The position numbers and the translations under genes were made by a program. 64,000 nucleotides of DNA from JBBRHQ01 sp963840235 (GTDB taxonomy: Bacteria; Actinomycetota; Thermoleophilia; Solirubrobacterales; 70-9): the NCBI GenBank assembly GCA_963840235.1, contig CAWIYC010000002.1, positions 399,470-463,469 of the forward strand, read 5' to 3'. Numbering within the stretch: the stretch's first letter is position 1; each line of letters begins with the position of its first letter. Under the pieces are notes generated by a model. It saw only the letters and a program-made list of their open reading frames with translations. It searched no databases and was not told the DNA's origin. Shown here piece after piece: positions 45,306 to 53,560 of the stretch.

Positions 45306-46061
45306 CTAGCGAAATAGGTCCTCGCAGCGGAGGCGGCGCAGGGGAGCGGCCCCCGGTCCGTCCGCATCAACCACGCAGTGCCCGAGGCCGCGGAGGATCG
45401 CGGCCGGGACGCCGCTGTCCTTTCCCCTGACGAGGTCGGCCGCGGCCGCGGCTTCGTCGGCGACCGCGATCAGAGTCGCCTCGAGGCGCCTCCCCTCGCG
45501 GTCGCTGCGGCCGGTCCAGTCCTCGAGTGGCTGCAGGCCGGCACACCCGATCGCGACTTCGCTTTGACCCAGGCGCCAGGCGCGCCCGAAGCTGTCGGAG
45601 ACGATCACAGCCGGCGCCAGGCCGGCCTCCTCCACGATCTCGGCCCGGATCCGCCGCGCCGAGGCGTCGGCGTCCTCGGGGAGCAGCGAGACGGTATCGC
45701 CCTCGGGGACGTTGGAGCTGTCGATCCCCGCATTTGCGCAGACCCAGCCCTGCCGTGTCTCGGTGATCAGGACGCCCCGCTCGGCCCGGATCACCTCGGT
45801 GCTCTCTTCCAGGATCAGCTCGACCAGCGCCGGTTCCTTTCCCAGCACCGCTGCCAGCCGCCGCGCCTCCCCACCGGGGAGCACGCTCGAGAGCCGGCGC
45901 ACCCTGCCCTCCGCCTTGGAGACGATCTTCTGCGAGACGACGACCACGTCATCAGCCTCCAACTCGGCCCGCCTGGCAATCTCCGCTCCGATCCGGGCGC
46001 CCTCGCCGATCTCCGGAATCCCGGCTACGGCCAGCACCCGAAGGTCGCCCGGGGCGCTCAA
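45306..46061 (-). CDS. cofE: coenzyme F420-0:glutamate ligase (single-domain)
   Basis: 251 residues. It matches CofE (VLAVAGIPEIGEGARIGAEIA, DVVVVSQKIVSKAEGRVRRL, WVCANAGIDSSNVPEGD, VIVSDSFGRAWRLGQSEVAIGCAGL). It adds glutamate residues to F420-0. Unlike mycobacterial FbiB it lacks the C-terminal nitroreductase-like domain, so it is the archaeal-style short form. TTG start overlaps the cofC stop. Last gene of the cofD-cofC-cofE unit. Confidence 0.92.
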   Translation of the reverse strand: MSAPGDLRVLAVAGIPEIGEGARIGAEIARRAELEADDVVVVSQKIVSKAEGRVRRLSSVLPGGEARRLAAVLGKEPALVELILEESTEVIRAERGVLITETRQGWVCANAGIDSSNVPEGDTVSLLPEDADASARRIRAEIVEEAGLAPAVIVSDSFGRAWRLGQSEVAIGCAGLQPLEDWTGRSDREGRRLEATLIAVADEAAAAADLVRGKDSGVPAAILRGLGHCVVDADGPGAAPLRRLRCEDLFR

Positions 46062-46699
46062 ATCCCCAGCACCCGGGCCGTCCGCTTCGCCCGGTCGCGC
46101 CCCGATGCAAGCTCGGTCGCGAGGGCAATGATGTCGGCGGGCGTGTCGAGGTCGAGGGCGAGGGAGGGGAGAGATTCGACCGCGTACGGAACCCCCGACT
46201 CCCTGGCGGCGACGACGTGGCGCTCGCGGCTGCCCTCACCGAAGGATGGGCGGATCGCCTCCGGGGGGGAGAGCACCAGGGCGTTGGTGCCCGTGCCGTG
46301 TCGGTCGGGGACGACTGCGACGTATCGCTCGGGCACGGCCGTCAGCAGGCTGTCGAGCTCGCGCGGATCGAGCATCGGGCAATCGCCGGGGAGGAGGACG
46401 ACGCAGCCGGCGCCATCCTCGCGGGCGCGGGCGATCCCCAGCAGCGCCGCCTCGGAGTGGCCCTCGTCGGTGGGGTCGGGGATCACCTCGGCTCCGGCGG
46501 CGCCGGCGATCGTGATCGCCGCCGGGTCGCCGCTGACGACGATCGTCCGCTCCACCGTCCTCGATTCAGCGATCGCCTCGAGCACGTCCTCGAGCATCGC
46601 CGCGATCAGGGGCCCACGCCTCTCATCGTCGATGGCGGGGCGCAGACGCCCCTTGGCGGCCTCGAGCCTCTTGACCGGTAGGACCGCGGTCGCGCTCAA
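46058..46699 (-). CDS. cofC: 2-phospho-L-lactate (or PEP) guanylyltransferase
   Basis: 213 residues. CofC/FbiD fold: TAVLPVKRLEAAKGRLRPAI, ESRTVERTIVVSGDP, VVLLPGDCPMLDPREL, GTGTNALVLSPPEAIRPSFGEGS. It makes the guanylylated phospho-donor that CofD uses on FO. Whether it prefers phosphoenolpyruvate (as in mycobacteria) or 2-phospholactate cannot be told by eye. TTG start overlaps the cofD stop by four bases. Confidence 0.9.
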   Translation of the reverse strand: MSATAVLPVKRLEAAKGRLRPAIDDERRGPLIAAMLEDVLEAIAESRTVERTIVVSGDPAAITIAGAAGAEVIPDPTDEGHSEAALLGIARAREDGAGCVVLLPGDCPMLDPRELDSLLTAVPERYVAVVPDRHGTGTNALVLSPPEAIRPSFGEGSRERHVVAARESGVPYAVESLPSLALDLDTPADIIALATELASGRDRAKRTARVLGI

Positions 46700-47622
46700 G
46701 TCTCCTCAAGCCCCAGGCCGAAGTCGAGCACCTCGCGTGCGAGCCCGCCCCGGGCCTCGGGTCCCGCCATCAGGGTCGGTAGCGCCTTTGTCGGGATTGT
46801 CTCCGGCGGCGGGTCCGGATCGCCCTCGTCTACCACCATGCCGTCGATCAGCCCCTCGTAGAGGGAGGCGACGCCCGCCGCCGTGGAAGGGCGTCCGACG
46901 GCGGTCATGAACCTCTCGGTCGGGCCCTTCACGACCTTTCCCGCGACGTAGGGGCTGACGGCCACCACCTTCGCACCGGACTCCCGGATCGCCGCCGGGA
47001 TCCCGGGGACCGCAAGAATCGGGCCGATGCTGATCACCGGGTTCGAGGGGCCGAACACGATCAGGTCGGCGCTGGCCAGGGCATCTCTCACCTCGCGTGT
47101 GGGCTCGGCGGCCGCGATCCCGTCCAGTTCGACCGCCTCGACCTCGACCTCGCCGCGGTCGATCACCAGGTACTCCTGCAGGCCGCGCCAACCGCCGCCG
47201 CACAGGACCCTGGTCCGAACCTGCTGCTCGCACATCGGCAGCACCCGGGAGCTGACGCCGAGGCCGCGGGAGATCTGGGCCTGGGCGTCGGTCAGGCGCC
47301 CGCCGTCGTCGAGGAAGTGGCGCCGGTACAGGCAGGCGGCCAGGTCGCGGTCCGAGAGCCTGAACCAGTTGGGGGCGCCGAGCTGGACCATGCGCTCGAA
47401 GGCAGCGAAGCCGTCGTCGCGTAGCCCCCAGCCCCGCTCCTCGTCGATCTCGCCGCTGAGCCAGTAGGTGACGAGGTCGGGGTCGGGGGAGACGTGGACC
47501 CCGAGGATTTCGATGTCGTCGCCGGTGTTGGCGATCACCGAGAGGTCGGGACCGATCAGCGCCCCGAATCCGGCAGCAAGCTTGGCGCCGCCGGTGCCAC
47601 CCGCGAGAAGGGCGACCCTCAC
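46696..47622 (-). CDS. cofD: 2-phospho-L-lactate transferase
   Basis: 308 residues. The opening RVALLAGGTGGAKLAAGF is the CofD nucleotide/FO-binding motif; IANTGDDIEILGVHVSPDPDLVTYWLSG, the metal-site aspartates, and LIVFGPSNPVISIGPILAVPGI follow. It joins the phospho-acid to FO to give F420-0 (or dehydro-F420-0). GTG start chosen so the protein begins directly before this motif; an upstream extension has no family similarity. First gene of the unit. Confidence 0.93.
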   Translation of the reverse strand: MRVALLAGGTGGAKLAAGFGALIGPDLSVIANTGDDIEILGVHVSPDPDLVTYWLSGEIDEERGWGLRDDGFAAFERMVQLGAPNWFRLSDRDLAACLYRRHFLDDGGRLTDAQAQISRGLGVSSRVLPMCEQQVRTRVLCGGGWRGLQEYLVIDRGEVEVEAVELDGIAAAEPTREVRDALASADLIVFGPSNPVISIGPILAVPGIPAAIRESGAKVVAVSPYVAGKVVKGPTERFMTAVGRPSTAAGVASLYEGLIDGMVVDEGDPDPPPETIPTKALPTLMAGPEARGGLAREVLDFGLGLEET

Positions 47623-47689
47623 CGGCCCCTGTTGTGCCCGGATCGGGGGTTGGACTCGGTCAAGGCGCGCCAGTCTATGCTGCTCGCCG

Positions 47690-48424
47690 ATGAGGCTCGA
47701 AGGACGCAAGGCCCTGGTCACCGGCGGCGCCAGCGGAATCGGCGCCGCGACCGCGGCCCGTCTGGCGGCAGAGGGGGCCGAGGTCTGGATCGGCGACATC
47801 GACCTGGAGGGCGCCGAGCGGGTCGCCACGGAGGTCTCGGGGCACGCGGTGGAACTCGACGTAACCGACCTCGCCGCCGCCGAGGCGGCGGTCGAGGCCA
47901 GCGGCACCCTCGACATCCTCGTCAACAACGCCGGCATGGACGAGTTCGGCTTCTTCCCGCAAACGACGCCCGAGCAGTGGGCGAGGGTGATGGCCGTCAA
48001 CCTCACCGGAGTCTTCAACTGCACCGCCGCCGCGCTGCCGGGAATGCAGGAGGCCGGCTACGGGCGCATCGTCAGCACAGCCTCCGAGGCGGGCCGGGTC
48101 GGGTCGAAGGGCTCGGCCGTCTACTCCGCGGCCAAGGGTGGCGTGATCGCCTTCATGAAGGTGATCGCCCGCGAGAACGGGCGCTACGGCATCACCGCCA
48201 ACTCGATCGCCCCGGGACCGATCGAAACCCCCCTGCTGATGGGGGCGAAGCAGCTCGGAGAGCTTGGGGAGAAGATCATCGAGACGATGCGGAGCCAGAC
48301 CCAGATGCGCCGGCTCGGCGCCCCTGACGAGGTCGCGGCCGCGATCGCCTTCCTCGCCTCCGACGACGCATCCTTCGTCACCGGCGAGACGCTCGGGGTC
48401 AGCGGCGGCCTAGGCATGGTCTAG
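47690..48424 (+). CDS. SDR-family reductase, FabG-like
   Basis: 244 residues. Rossmann motif TGGASGIG, LDVTDLAAAEA, LVNNAGMDEFG, catalytic serine in VSTASEAGRV, YSAAKGG, and GPIETPLL. Resembles 3-oxoacyl-ACP or acetoacetyl-CoA reductases. Position beside thioesterase, HMG-CoA lyase and acyl-CoA genes suggests beta-hydroxyacyl-CoA metabolism, but SDR substrates cannot be read reliably. Starts at ATG 47690, divergent from cofD with 67 bases between. Confidence 0.85.
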   Translation: MRLEGRKALVTGGASGIGAATAARLAAEGAEVWIGDIDLEGAERVATEVSGHAVELDVTDLAAAEAAVEASGTLDILVNNAGMDEFGFFPQTTPEQWARVMAVNLTGVFNCTAAALPGMQEAGYGRIVSTASEAGRVGSKGSAVYSAAKGGVIAFMKVIARENGRYGITANSIAPGPIETPLLMGAKQLGELGEKIIETMRSQTQMRRLGAPDEVAAAIAFLASDDASFVTGETLGVSGGLGMV

Positions 48425-48441
48425 GCGCAGCGGGCGGGCCT

Positions 48442-48816
48442 GTGGCACTCGAGCCGGGAATCGAGAGGACCGAGCCCTTTACCGTGACTGACCTGTTGGT
48501 CACCGATGTAGGCGGGACGATCGGCGCCAGGGTGCTCTCGACCCCCGGGATGATCGCGATGATGGAGCGCTGCTCGTCGGTGCTTGCCTTCGAGAACCTC
48601 CGCGACGGCAAGGCCACGGTCGGGTTCGAGGTCTGCGTCAAGCACGTCGCCGCCGCGCTCGAGGGCAGCGAGTGCACCGTCAGCTCCGAGCTGCGGGAGA
48701 TAGCCGACGGCCGCAAGCTGCGCTTCGACGTCGAGGTCCGCGAAGGCGAGCGGACGATCGGCGTTGGCACCCACGAACGCCGGGTGATCGACGTCGGCGG
48801 GGTCAAGAGCGGATGA
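48442..48816 (+). CDS. FlK-like hot-dog thioesterase
   Basis: 124 residues, single hot-dog fold. STPGMIAMMERCSSVL, GKATVGFEVCVKHVAAALEGSECTVSSEL, GRKLRFDVEVREGERTIGVGTHERRVI match the fluoroacetyl-CoA thioesterase (FlK) family, in which a His/Thr/Glu set hydrolyses acyl-CoA. Real substrate probably a small acyl-CoA. GTG start, 17 bases after the SDR stop. A proofreading role for unwanted acyl-CoA is inference. Confidence 0.75.
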   Translation: MALEPGIERTEPFTVTDLLVTDVGGTIGARVLSTPGMIAMMERCSSVLAFENLRDGKATVGFEVCVKHVAAALEGSECTVSSELREIADGRKLRFDVEVREGERTIGVGTHERRVIDVGGVKSG

Positions 48817-48880
48817 GGCCGTCATCGGCCCGTCTGGTGCGCGGCACCTCTTTGCAAGTGAGGGAGCGAATCCAGTTCGC

Positions 48881-48918
48881 TGAACGGATTTGGCTGCTAT
48901 GGCCGCGAAATCCGTTCA
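48881..48918. repeat. 38-base palindromic repeat, copy D
   Basis: Perfect 11-base outer arms TGAACGGATTT and AAATCCGTTCA. Flanked by TTCGC and ATCAACGA, like copy A. Lies before the remnant at 48938. Confidence 0.85.
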
Positions 48919-48937
48919 ATCAACGAGCCGCGCGGTA

Positions 48938-49078
48938 TGGAGGCGAGACCGGGCCCACGCTCGGGCCGGCTTGACCACGCTTCGTTTCACCCATGCGCAG
49001 GTCCGGGGCGAGCCCGATGAGGTGCGTCGCACGCTGGCCGCGGTTGCTGCTCGCCTCGGGAGCACCGGGGGGTCCTAA
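48938..49078 (+). pseudogene. 3' remnant of a DUF559-type nuclease gene
   Basis: Only the C-terminal end survives: RDRAHARAGLTTLRFTHAQVRGEPDEVRRTLAAVAARL. This matches the end of DUF559/AbiEi-associated restriction-like proteins (typical pattern: R-D-x-A-L-x-x-A-G-W-x-x-L-R-F-T-x-x-Q-V and a final helix). The upstream nuclease part is missing and is replaced by copy D of the palindrome. Identification rests on about 35 residues. Confidence 0.5.
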
Positions 49079-49103
49079 GCTCAGGTCGGTGAATCGTCCC
49101 AGC

Positions 49104-50036
49104 ATGACGAACATGAGTCGGCTCCCGGCCGACGTCAGCATCCGCGAGGTCGGGCCCCGCGACGGCTTCCAGAACGAGCCGGAGGTGATCCCGACCGCCG
49201 AGAAGGTGCGCTTGATCGACCTGCTCACCGCAACCGGGTTGCGACGCCTGGAGGTGACTTCCTTCGTCCGTCCCGACGTCATCCCCCAGCTCTCCGACGC
49301 GGCCGAGGTCCTCGCCGCGATCGACCGCCGCGACGGGGTCTCGCTCTCGGTGCTGATTCCGAACGAGCGCGGACTCGAGCGGGCGCTGGAGATGCGCGAG
49401 CGCTTCGACGAGATCAGCGTCTTCCTTTCGGCTTCGGAGACCCACAACCTTCGCAACGTCAACCGCTCGGTAGAGGAGTCGCTGACGGGCCTGGAGCGCG
49501 TGCTGGAGACGGCGCGGGGAGCGGGGTTGCGCAGCGAGGGCGTGATCGCGACCTCGTTCGGCTGCCCCTACGAGGGCCGGGTGCCGCCCGACAGGGTCCT
49601 CGGGATCGCCGGGCGGCTGGCCGAGGCGGGCTGCGAAGAGGTCGGCTTCGGCGACACCACCGGAATGGCGAACCCGCGCCAGGTACACGAGTTCTTCGCG
49701 GAGGCTCCCGATCGGCTCACCGGGGCCGAGCTGACCGCCCACTTCCACAACACTCGCGGCCAGGGTCTGGCAAACGTCCTGGCCGCGTTGGAGGAGGGCG
49801 TGACCTCGTTCGAGTCGAGTTTCGGCGAGCTTGGCGGGTGCCCGGTGCCCCCGGGCTCGACCGGCAACGTCTCGACCGAGGACGTGGTTTCGATGCTGCA
49901 TGAGATGGGGCTCGAGACCGGGATCGACCTCCCGGCCCTGCTCGAGGCCTCGCGGGCCGCCCAGGGGGTCCTCGGCCGTCCCCTCGGCGCCCACGTGCTG
50001 CGGGCCGGGCCGGTCGATTGGCACGGGGAGGAGTAG
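49104..50036 (+). CDS. HMG-CoA lyase-like enzyme
   Basis: 310 residues. It has SIREVGPRDGFQNEPEVIPTAEKVRLIDLL, the metal-binding aspartate/histidines, SFGCPYEGRV, GFGDTTGMANP, TAHFHNTRGQGLAN and the signature FGELGGCPVPPGSTGNVSTEDVV, which carries the lid cysteine of HMG-CoA lyases. It cleaves 3-hydroxy-3-methylglutaryl-CoA (leucine breakdown) or a similar acyl-CoA. With the acyl-CoA carboxylase at 52022 it may serve leucine catabolism. Start ambiguous: ATG 49104 or GTG 49089. Confidence 0.9.
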   Translation: MTNMSRLPADVSIREVGPRDGFQNEPEVIPTAEKVRLIDLLTATGLRRLEVTSFVRPDVIPQLSDAAEVLAAIDRRDGVSLSVLIPNERGLERALEMRERFDEISVFLSASETHNLRNVNRSVEESLTGLERVLETARGAGLRSEGVIATSFGCPYEGRVPPDRVLGIAGRLAEAGCEEVGFGDTTGMANPRQVHEFFAEAPDRLTGAELTAHFHNTRGQGLANVLAALEEGVTSFESSFGELGGCPVPPGSTGNVSTEDVVSMLHEMGLETGIDLPALLEASRAAQGVLGRPLGAHVLRAGPVDWHGEE

Positions 50037-50045
50037 GGTCCGCCC

Positions 50046-50423
50046 ATGCGCAGCGACGCTTTCCGGGCCGCCGCAGAGGCCAAGGACTTCTCCGCGATCG
50101 AGGAGCTGTTCTCGCCCGAGGTCGTCTTCCGCAGCCCCGCGGTGTTCAAGCCGTACGAGGGTCTGGAGCCGCTGAAGCTGCTGCTTGGGAACGTCGTCCA
50201 GGTGTTCGAGGACTTTCGCTACACCGACCAGGTCGAGACCGGCGACACCGCCGTCCTCGTCTTCGAGGCGCGTGTCGGCGATCGCAGCCTCAACGGAGTC
50301 GACGTGCTCCGGTTCGGGGCCGACGGCCTGATCACCGAGCTGATGGTGATGATCCGGCCGCTGAGCGGGCTGCAGGCGGTTGCCGAGCAGATGGCCGAGC
50401 GGCTCGGCGTCACCTCCCAATAG
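50046..50423 (+). CDS. NTF2/SnoaL-like protein
   Basis: 125 residues with the SnoaL-like order: RAAAEAKDFSAIEELFSPEVVFRSPAVFKPYEGLEPLKLLLGNVVQVFEDFRYTDQVETGDTAVLVFEARVGDRSLNGVDVLRFGADGLITELMVMIRPLSG. Substrate or role unknown. It begins nine bases after the HMG-CoA-lyase gene and is probably in one transcript with it. Third such protein in the window; they are not close relatives by eye. Confidence 0.8.
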   Translation: MRSDAFRAAAEAKDFSAIEELFSPEVVFRSPAVFKPYEGLEPLKLLLGNVVQVFEDFRYTDQVETGDTAVLVFEARVGDRSLNGVDVLRFGADGLITELMVMIRPLSGLQAVAEQMAERLGVTSQ

Positions 50424-50465
50424 GCTGCGCGCTCGTTCGAACCCGAGAAACCAGGAGTCACTCAA

Positions 50466-51350
50466 GTGGAGATTGAGAAGGTTGGTGTCGTCGGCTGCGG
50501 CCTGATGGGCCACGGAATCACCCAGATCTGCGCCCAGGCCGGCTGGGACGTCGTCGTCCGCGAGCTCTCGCAGGAGAAGCTCGACGCGGGGATCGGCAAG
50601 ATCGAGAAACAGCTCGGGCGCGCGGTCGAGAAAGGCAAGCTCGAGCAGTCGGAGGCCGAAGCGATCCGCTCGCGGATCACCGGCACCCTCGACTACGCCG
50701 ATCTCGCCGACAGCGACCTCGTGATCGAGGCAATGACCGAGGACCTCGACGGCAAACTCGAGATGTGGCGCGAGGTCGACGCCGTCGTCAAGGACAGCGC
50801 CTACTTCGCCTCCAACACCTCCTCGCTCTCGGTCGCCGACCAGGCTGCGGTGACGGGGAGGCCGGAGCGGTTCCTCGGCCTGCATTTCTTCAACCCGGCC
50901 CAGGTGATGCCGCTGCTGGAGGTTGTCAGCGCCGAGCAGACTAAGGATGACGCCTACGATCTCGGCTTCGCCCTGGGGGAGAAGCTAGGCAAGACCACGG
51001 TCGCCGCCGGCGACAATCGCGGTTTCATCGTCAACCGCCTGCTGGTCCCCTACCTGCTCGACGCGATCCGGGGCCTCGAGGAGGGAATCGGCTCGATCGA
51101 GGACATCGACACCGGGATGATGGCCGGCGCCAGCCATCCGATGGGACCCCTGACCCTGTCGGATTTCGTCGGCCTCGACACGCTGGCCTCGATCGGCGAG
51201 ATCATGCACGCCTCCTACGGGGACGAGCGCTTCGCACCTCCGCAGACCCTGCAAAGGCTCGTCGATGCAGGCCATTTCGGCCGCAAGACGGGGCGGGGCT
51301 TCTACGATTACTCGGGCGAGAAGCCGGTACCGGTCGATCCCCAGGTCTGA
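50466..51350 (+). CDS. 3-hydroxyacyl-CoA dehydrogenase (3-hydroxybutyryl-CoA type)
   Basis: 294 residues. NAD-binding GVVGCGLMGHG near residue 7, LVIEAMTEDLDGK, the catalytic histidine region GLHFFNPAQVMPLLEVV, GDNRGFIVNRLLVPYL and a C-terminal DSF-like domain with DIDTGMMAGASHPMGP. It interconverts (S)-3-hydroxybutyryl-CoA and acetoacetyl-CoA. It could supply crotonyl-CoA for the ethylmalonyl-CoA route. GTG start; SD-like AGGAG precedes it. Confidence 0.93.
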   Translation: MEIEKVGVVGCGLMGHGITQICAQAGWDVVVRELSQEKLDAGIGKIEKQLGRAVEKGKLEQSEAEAIRSRITGTLDYADLADSDLVIEAMTEDLDGKLEMWREVDAVVKDSAYFASNTSSLSVADQAAVTGRPERFLGLHFFNPAQVMPLLEVVSAEQTKDDAYDLGFALGEKLGKTTVAAGDNRGFIVNRLLVPYLLDAIRGLEEGIGSIEDIDTGMMAGASHPMGPLTLSDFVGLDTLASIGEIMHASYGDERFAPPQTLQRLVDAGHFGRKTGRGFYDYSGEKPVPVDPQV

Positions 51351-51386
51351 ACAGCCCGGCCCGAGGGGCCTACGAAGGAGGAGAGA

Positions 51387-52025
51387 GTGGATCAGGACAG
51401 CGTCGATCGCATTCGAAGTGCCACCTTCAACAGCGCCCGCCGGGGCTATGACCGCGGCGAGGTGGACTCCTACCTCCAGGGCCTGGCGGACTGGCTCGAG
51501 GACGGCGGCGCCGACACTGCACCCTCGGAGGCCGTCCAGCACGAGCTCGACAACGTCGGCCGCCATACCGCCGGCGTGCTGAGCGCAGCCGGGGAGGCCG
51601 CGGGCTCGATCCGCTCCGATGCCGAGTCCGATGCGGCCGAGCTGATCGAGAAAGCCCGGGTAGAGTCCAACGCCGTCCGCGTCGAGGCCGACGACTACGC
51701 CGAATCGGTCCGGTCTGAGGTCGACGAGTACGCCCAGGCCGAGCGCGGGAAGGCCGACGCCTACGCGCTCCAGATGCGCGAGGATGCGGGCGAGCAGGCG
51801 GGGAAGATCGTCGCCGACGGGCAGAGCAGGCGGGATGCGCTCGAACAGGTGATTGCCGATCTCGCCGAACGTCGCGACGAGCTTCTCGACGAGCTCGAGG
51901 GCATCGCCGGCAGCATCGCCGGCACGGCCAGCCGTGCTCGCGGGGAGTCCTCGGGCGCCGCTGCGGCCAACGGGTCGCCGGTCCCCTCCGAGGCCGAGAC
52001 CACCGAAGCGCCGCCGACCGAGTGA
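51387..52025 (+). CDS. DivIVA-domain coiled-coil protein
   Basis: 212 residues. The N-terminal DivIVA domain (VDRIRSATFNSARRGYDRGEVDSYLQGLADWL) is followed by a long coiled coil and a disordered tail. DivIVA proteins mark curved membranes and poles. It lacks the length and second domain of Wag31-type proteins, so it is an accessory family member. Its TGA overlaps the GTG of an acyl-CoA carboxylase beta gene by four bases. GTG start. Confidence 0.85.
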   Translation: MDQDSVDRIRSATFNSARRGYDRGEVDSYLQGLADWLEDGGADTAPSEAVQHELDNVGRHTAGVLSAAGEAAGSIRSDAESDAAELIEKARVESNAVRVEADDYAESVRSEVDEYAQAERGKADAYALQMREDAGEQAGKIVADGQSRRDALEQVIADLAERRDELLDELEGIAGSIAGTASRARGESSGAAAANGSPVPSEAETTEAPPTE

Positions 52026-53542
52026 CCGATATCGGTCCGGCCCTCGAGGCCGCCCTCTCGGGGGGGCCGGAGCGGCATCACTCCAAGCTCGCCGAGCAGG
52101 AAAAGCTCGAGGCGCGCGAGCGCGTCGAGCGCCTGATCGACTCCGGCAGCTTCGCCGAGGAGGCGCTGCTGGCCAACTGGGAGAGCGAGGGCCTGGGCGC
52201 CGATGGGGTGATCACCGGGACGGCCCTGATCGGCGGCCGCAGGGTCGCCCTGATGGCGAACGACCCCACCGTCAAGGCGGGCTCCTGGGGGCCGAAGACG
52301 GTCGAGAAGATCCTGCGGATCCAGGAGCGGGCGCTGAAGCTGGCGATCCCGATGATCTACCTGGTCGACTCGGCCGGGGCCAGGATCACCGACCAGGTGC
52401 AGATGTTCCCCGGCCGTCGCGGTGCCGGCCGCATCTTCTACAACCAGGTCCGCCTCTCCGGCCAGGTGCCGCAGGTGTGCCTGCTGTTTGGCCCCAGCGC
52501 TGCCGGGGGGGCCTACATCCCGGCCTTCTGCGACGTCGTCATCATGCGCGCCGGCAACGCCTCGATGTATCTCGGCTCGCCGCGGATGGCCGAGATGGTG
52601 ATCGGCGAGAGCGTCACCCTGGAGGAGATGGGGGGCGCGAAGATGCACACAGGGGTTTCCGGCTGCGGCCACTTCCTGGCCGGCAACGACGCCGACGCGA
52701 TCGACACCGCCCGCCGCTACCTCTCCTATATGCCCGCCAACTGGACCGAGGGACCGCCTCCGGCGCCGCCCTCGGGCCCGGTCTCGACGGAGCCGATCGC
52801 GGAGATCATCCCGGCCGACGAGAACCAGCCCTTCGACATGATCCAGCTGATCGATCGCCTCGTCGACGAGGGCTCGCTGCTGCAGGTGCACGAGCGCTGG
52901 GCCAAGGAGCTGATCGTCGGCTATGCGCGCCTCGACGGGCGCGCCGTCGGGGTCGTCGCCAATCAGCCCCGTCAGAAGGGAGGCGTGCTCTTCGTCGACT
53001 CCGCCGACAAGGCGGCGCGCTTCATCCAGACCTGCAACGCCTTCAACGTCCCCCTGCTGTTCCTGGCCGACGTTCCCGGGTTCATGATCGGCACCGCGGT
53101 TGAGCGCCAGGGGATCATCCGCCACGGCGCGAAGATGATAAGCGCCGTGTCCGAGGCGACCGTGCCGAAGATCTCGGTGATCGTCCGCAAGGCCTACGGC
53201 GCCGGCCTCTACGCCATGGCCGGCCCTGCCTTCGAGCCCGACTGCTGCATCGCCCTGCCTAGCGCCTCGATCGCCGTCATGGGTCCCCAGGCGGCGGTCA
53301 ACGCCGTCTTCTACAACCAGATCCAGGAAATCCCAGAGGGACCCGAGCGGGAGGCATTCATCAGCGCGAGGCGTGAGGAGTACGCCGAGGACATCGACAT
53401 CCTCCACCTCGCCTCGGAGCTGGTGGTGGACGCGGTGATCGAGCCCGCCGACCTGAGGGGCGAGCTGATCAGGCGCTTCGCCGCGGCTGAAGGCAAGGAC
53501 CGGGGCTTCGCAAGCAGGCGAAATCCGGTCACTCCCGCCTGA
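52022..53542 (+). CDS. acyl-CoA carboxylase, carboxyltransferase beta subunit
   Basis: 506 residues, crotonase-like carboxyltransferase. Motifs: RVALMANDPTVKAGSWGPKTVEKILRIQERALKLAIPMIYLVDSAGARI, SAAGGAYIPAFCDVVIM, LGGAK-type MGGAKMHTGVSGCGHFLAGNDADA, and FNVPLLFLADVPGFMIG with RHGAKMI. It belongs to the propionyl/methylcrotonyl-CoA carboxylase group; the exact substrate is unclear. It would carry propionyl-CoA toward methylmalonyl-CoA, completing the ethylmalonyl-CoA route. No biotinylated alpha subunit is in the window. GTG start. Confidence 0.9.
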   Translation: MTDIGPALEAALSGGPERHHSKLAEQEKLEARERVERLIDSGSFAEEALLANWESEGLGADGVITGTALIGGRRVALMANDPTVKAGSWGPKTVEKILRIQERALKLAIPMIYLVDSAGARITDQVQMFPGRRGAGRIFYNQVRLSGQVPQVCLLFGPSAAGGAYIPAFCDVVIMRAGNASMYLGSPRMAEMVIGESVTLEEMGGAKMHTGVSGCGHFLAGNDADAIDTARRYLSYMPANWTEGPPPAPPSGPVSTEPIAEIIPADENQPFDMIQLIDRLVDEGSLLQVHERWAKELIVGYARLDGRAVGVVANQPRQKGGVLFVDSADKAARFIQTCNAFNVPLLFLADVPGFMIGTAVERQGIIRHGAKMISAVSEATVPKISVIVRKAYGAGLYAMAGPAFEPDCCIALPSASIAVMGPQAAVNAVFYNQIQEIPEGPEREAFISARREEYAEDIDILHLASELVVDAVIEPADLRGELIRRFAAAEGKDRGFASRRNPVTPA

Positions 53543-53560
53543 GTCGGCTACCTTTGGGCC

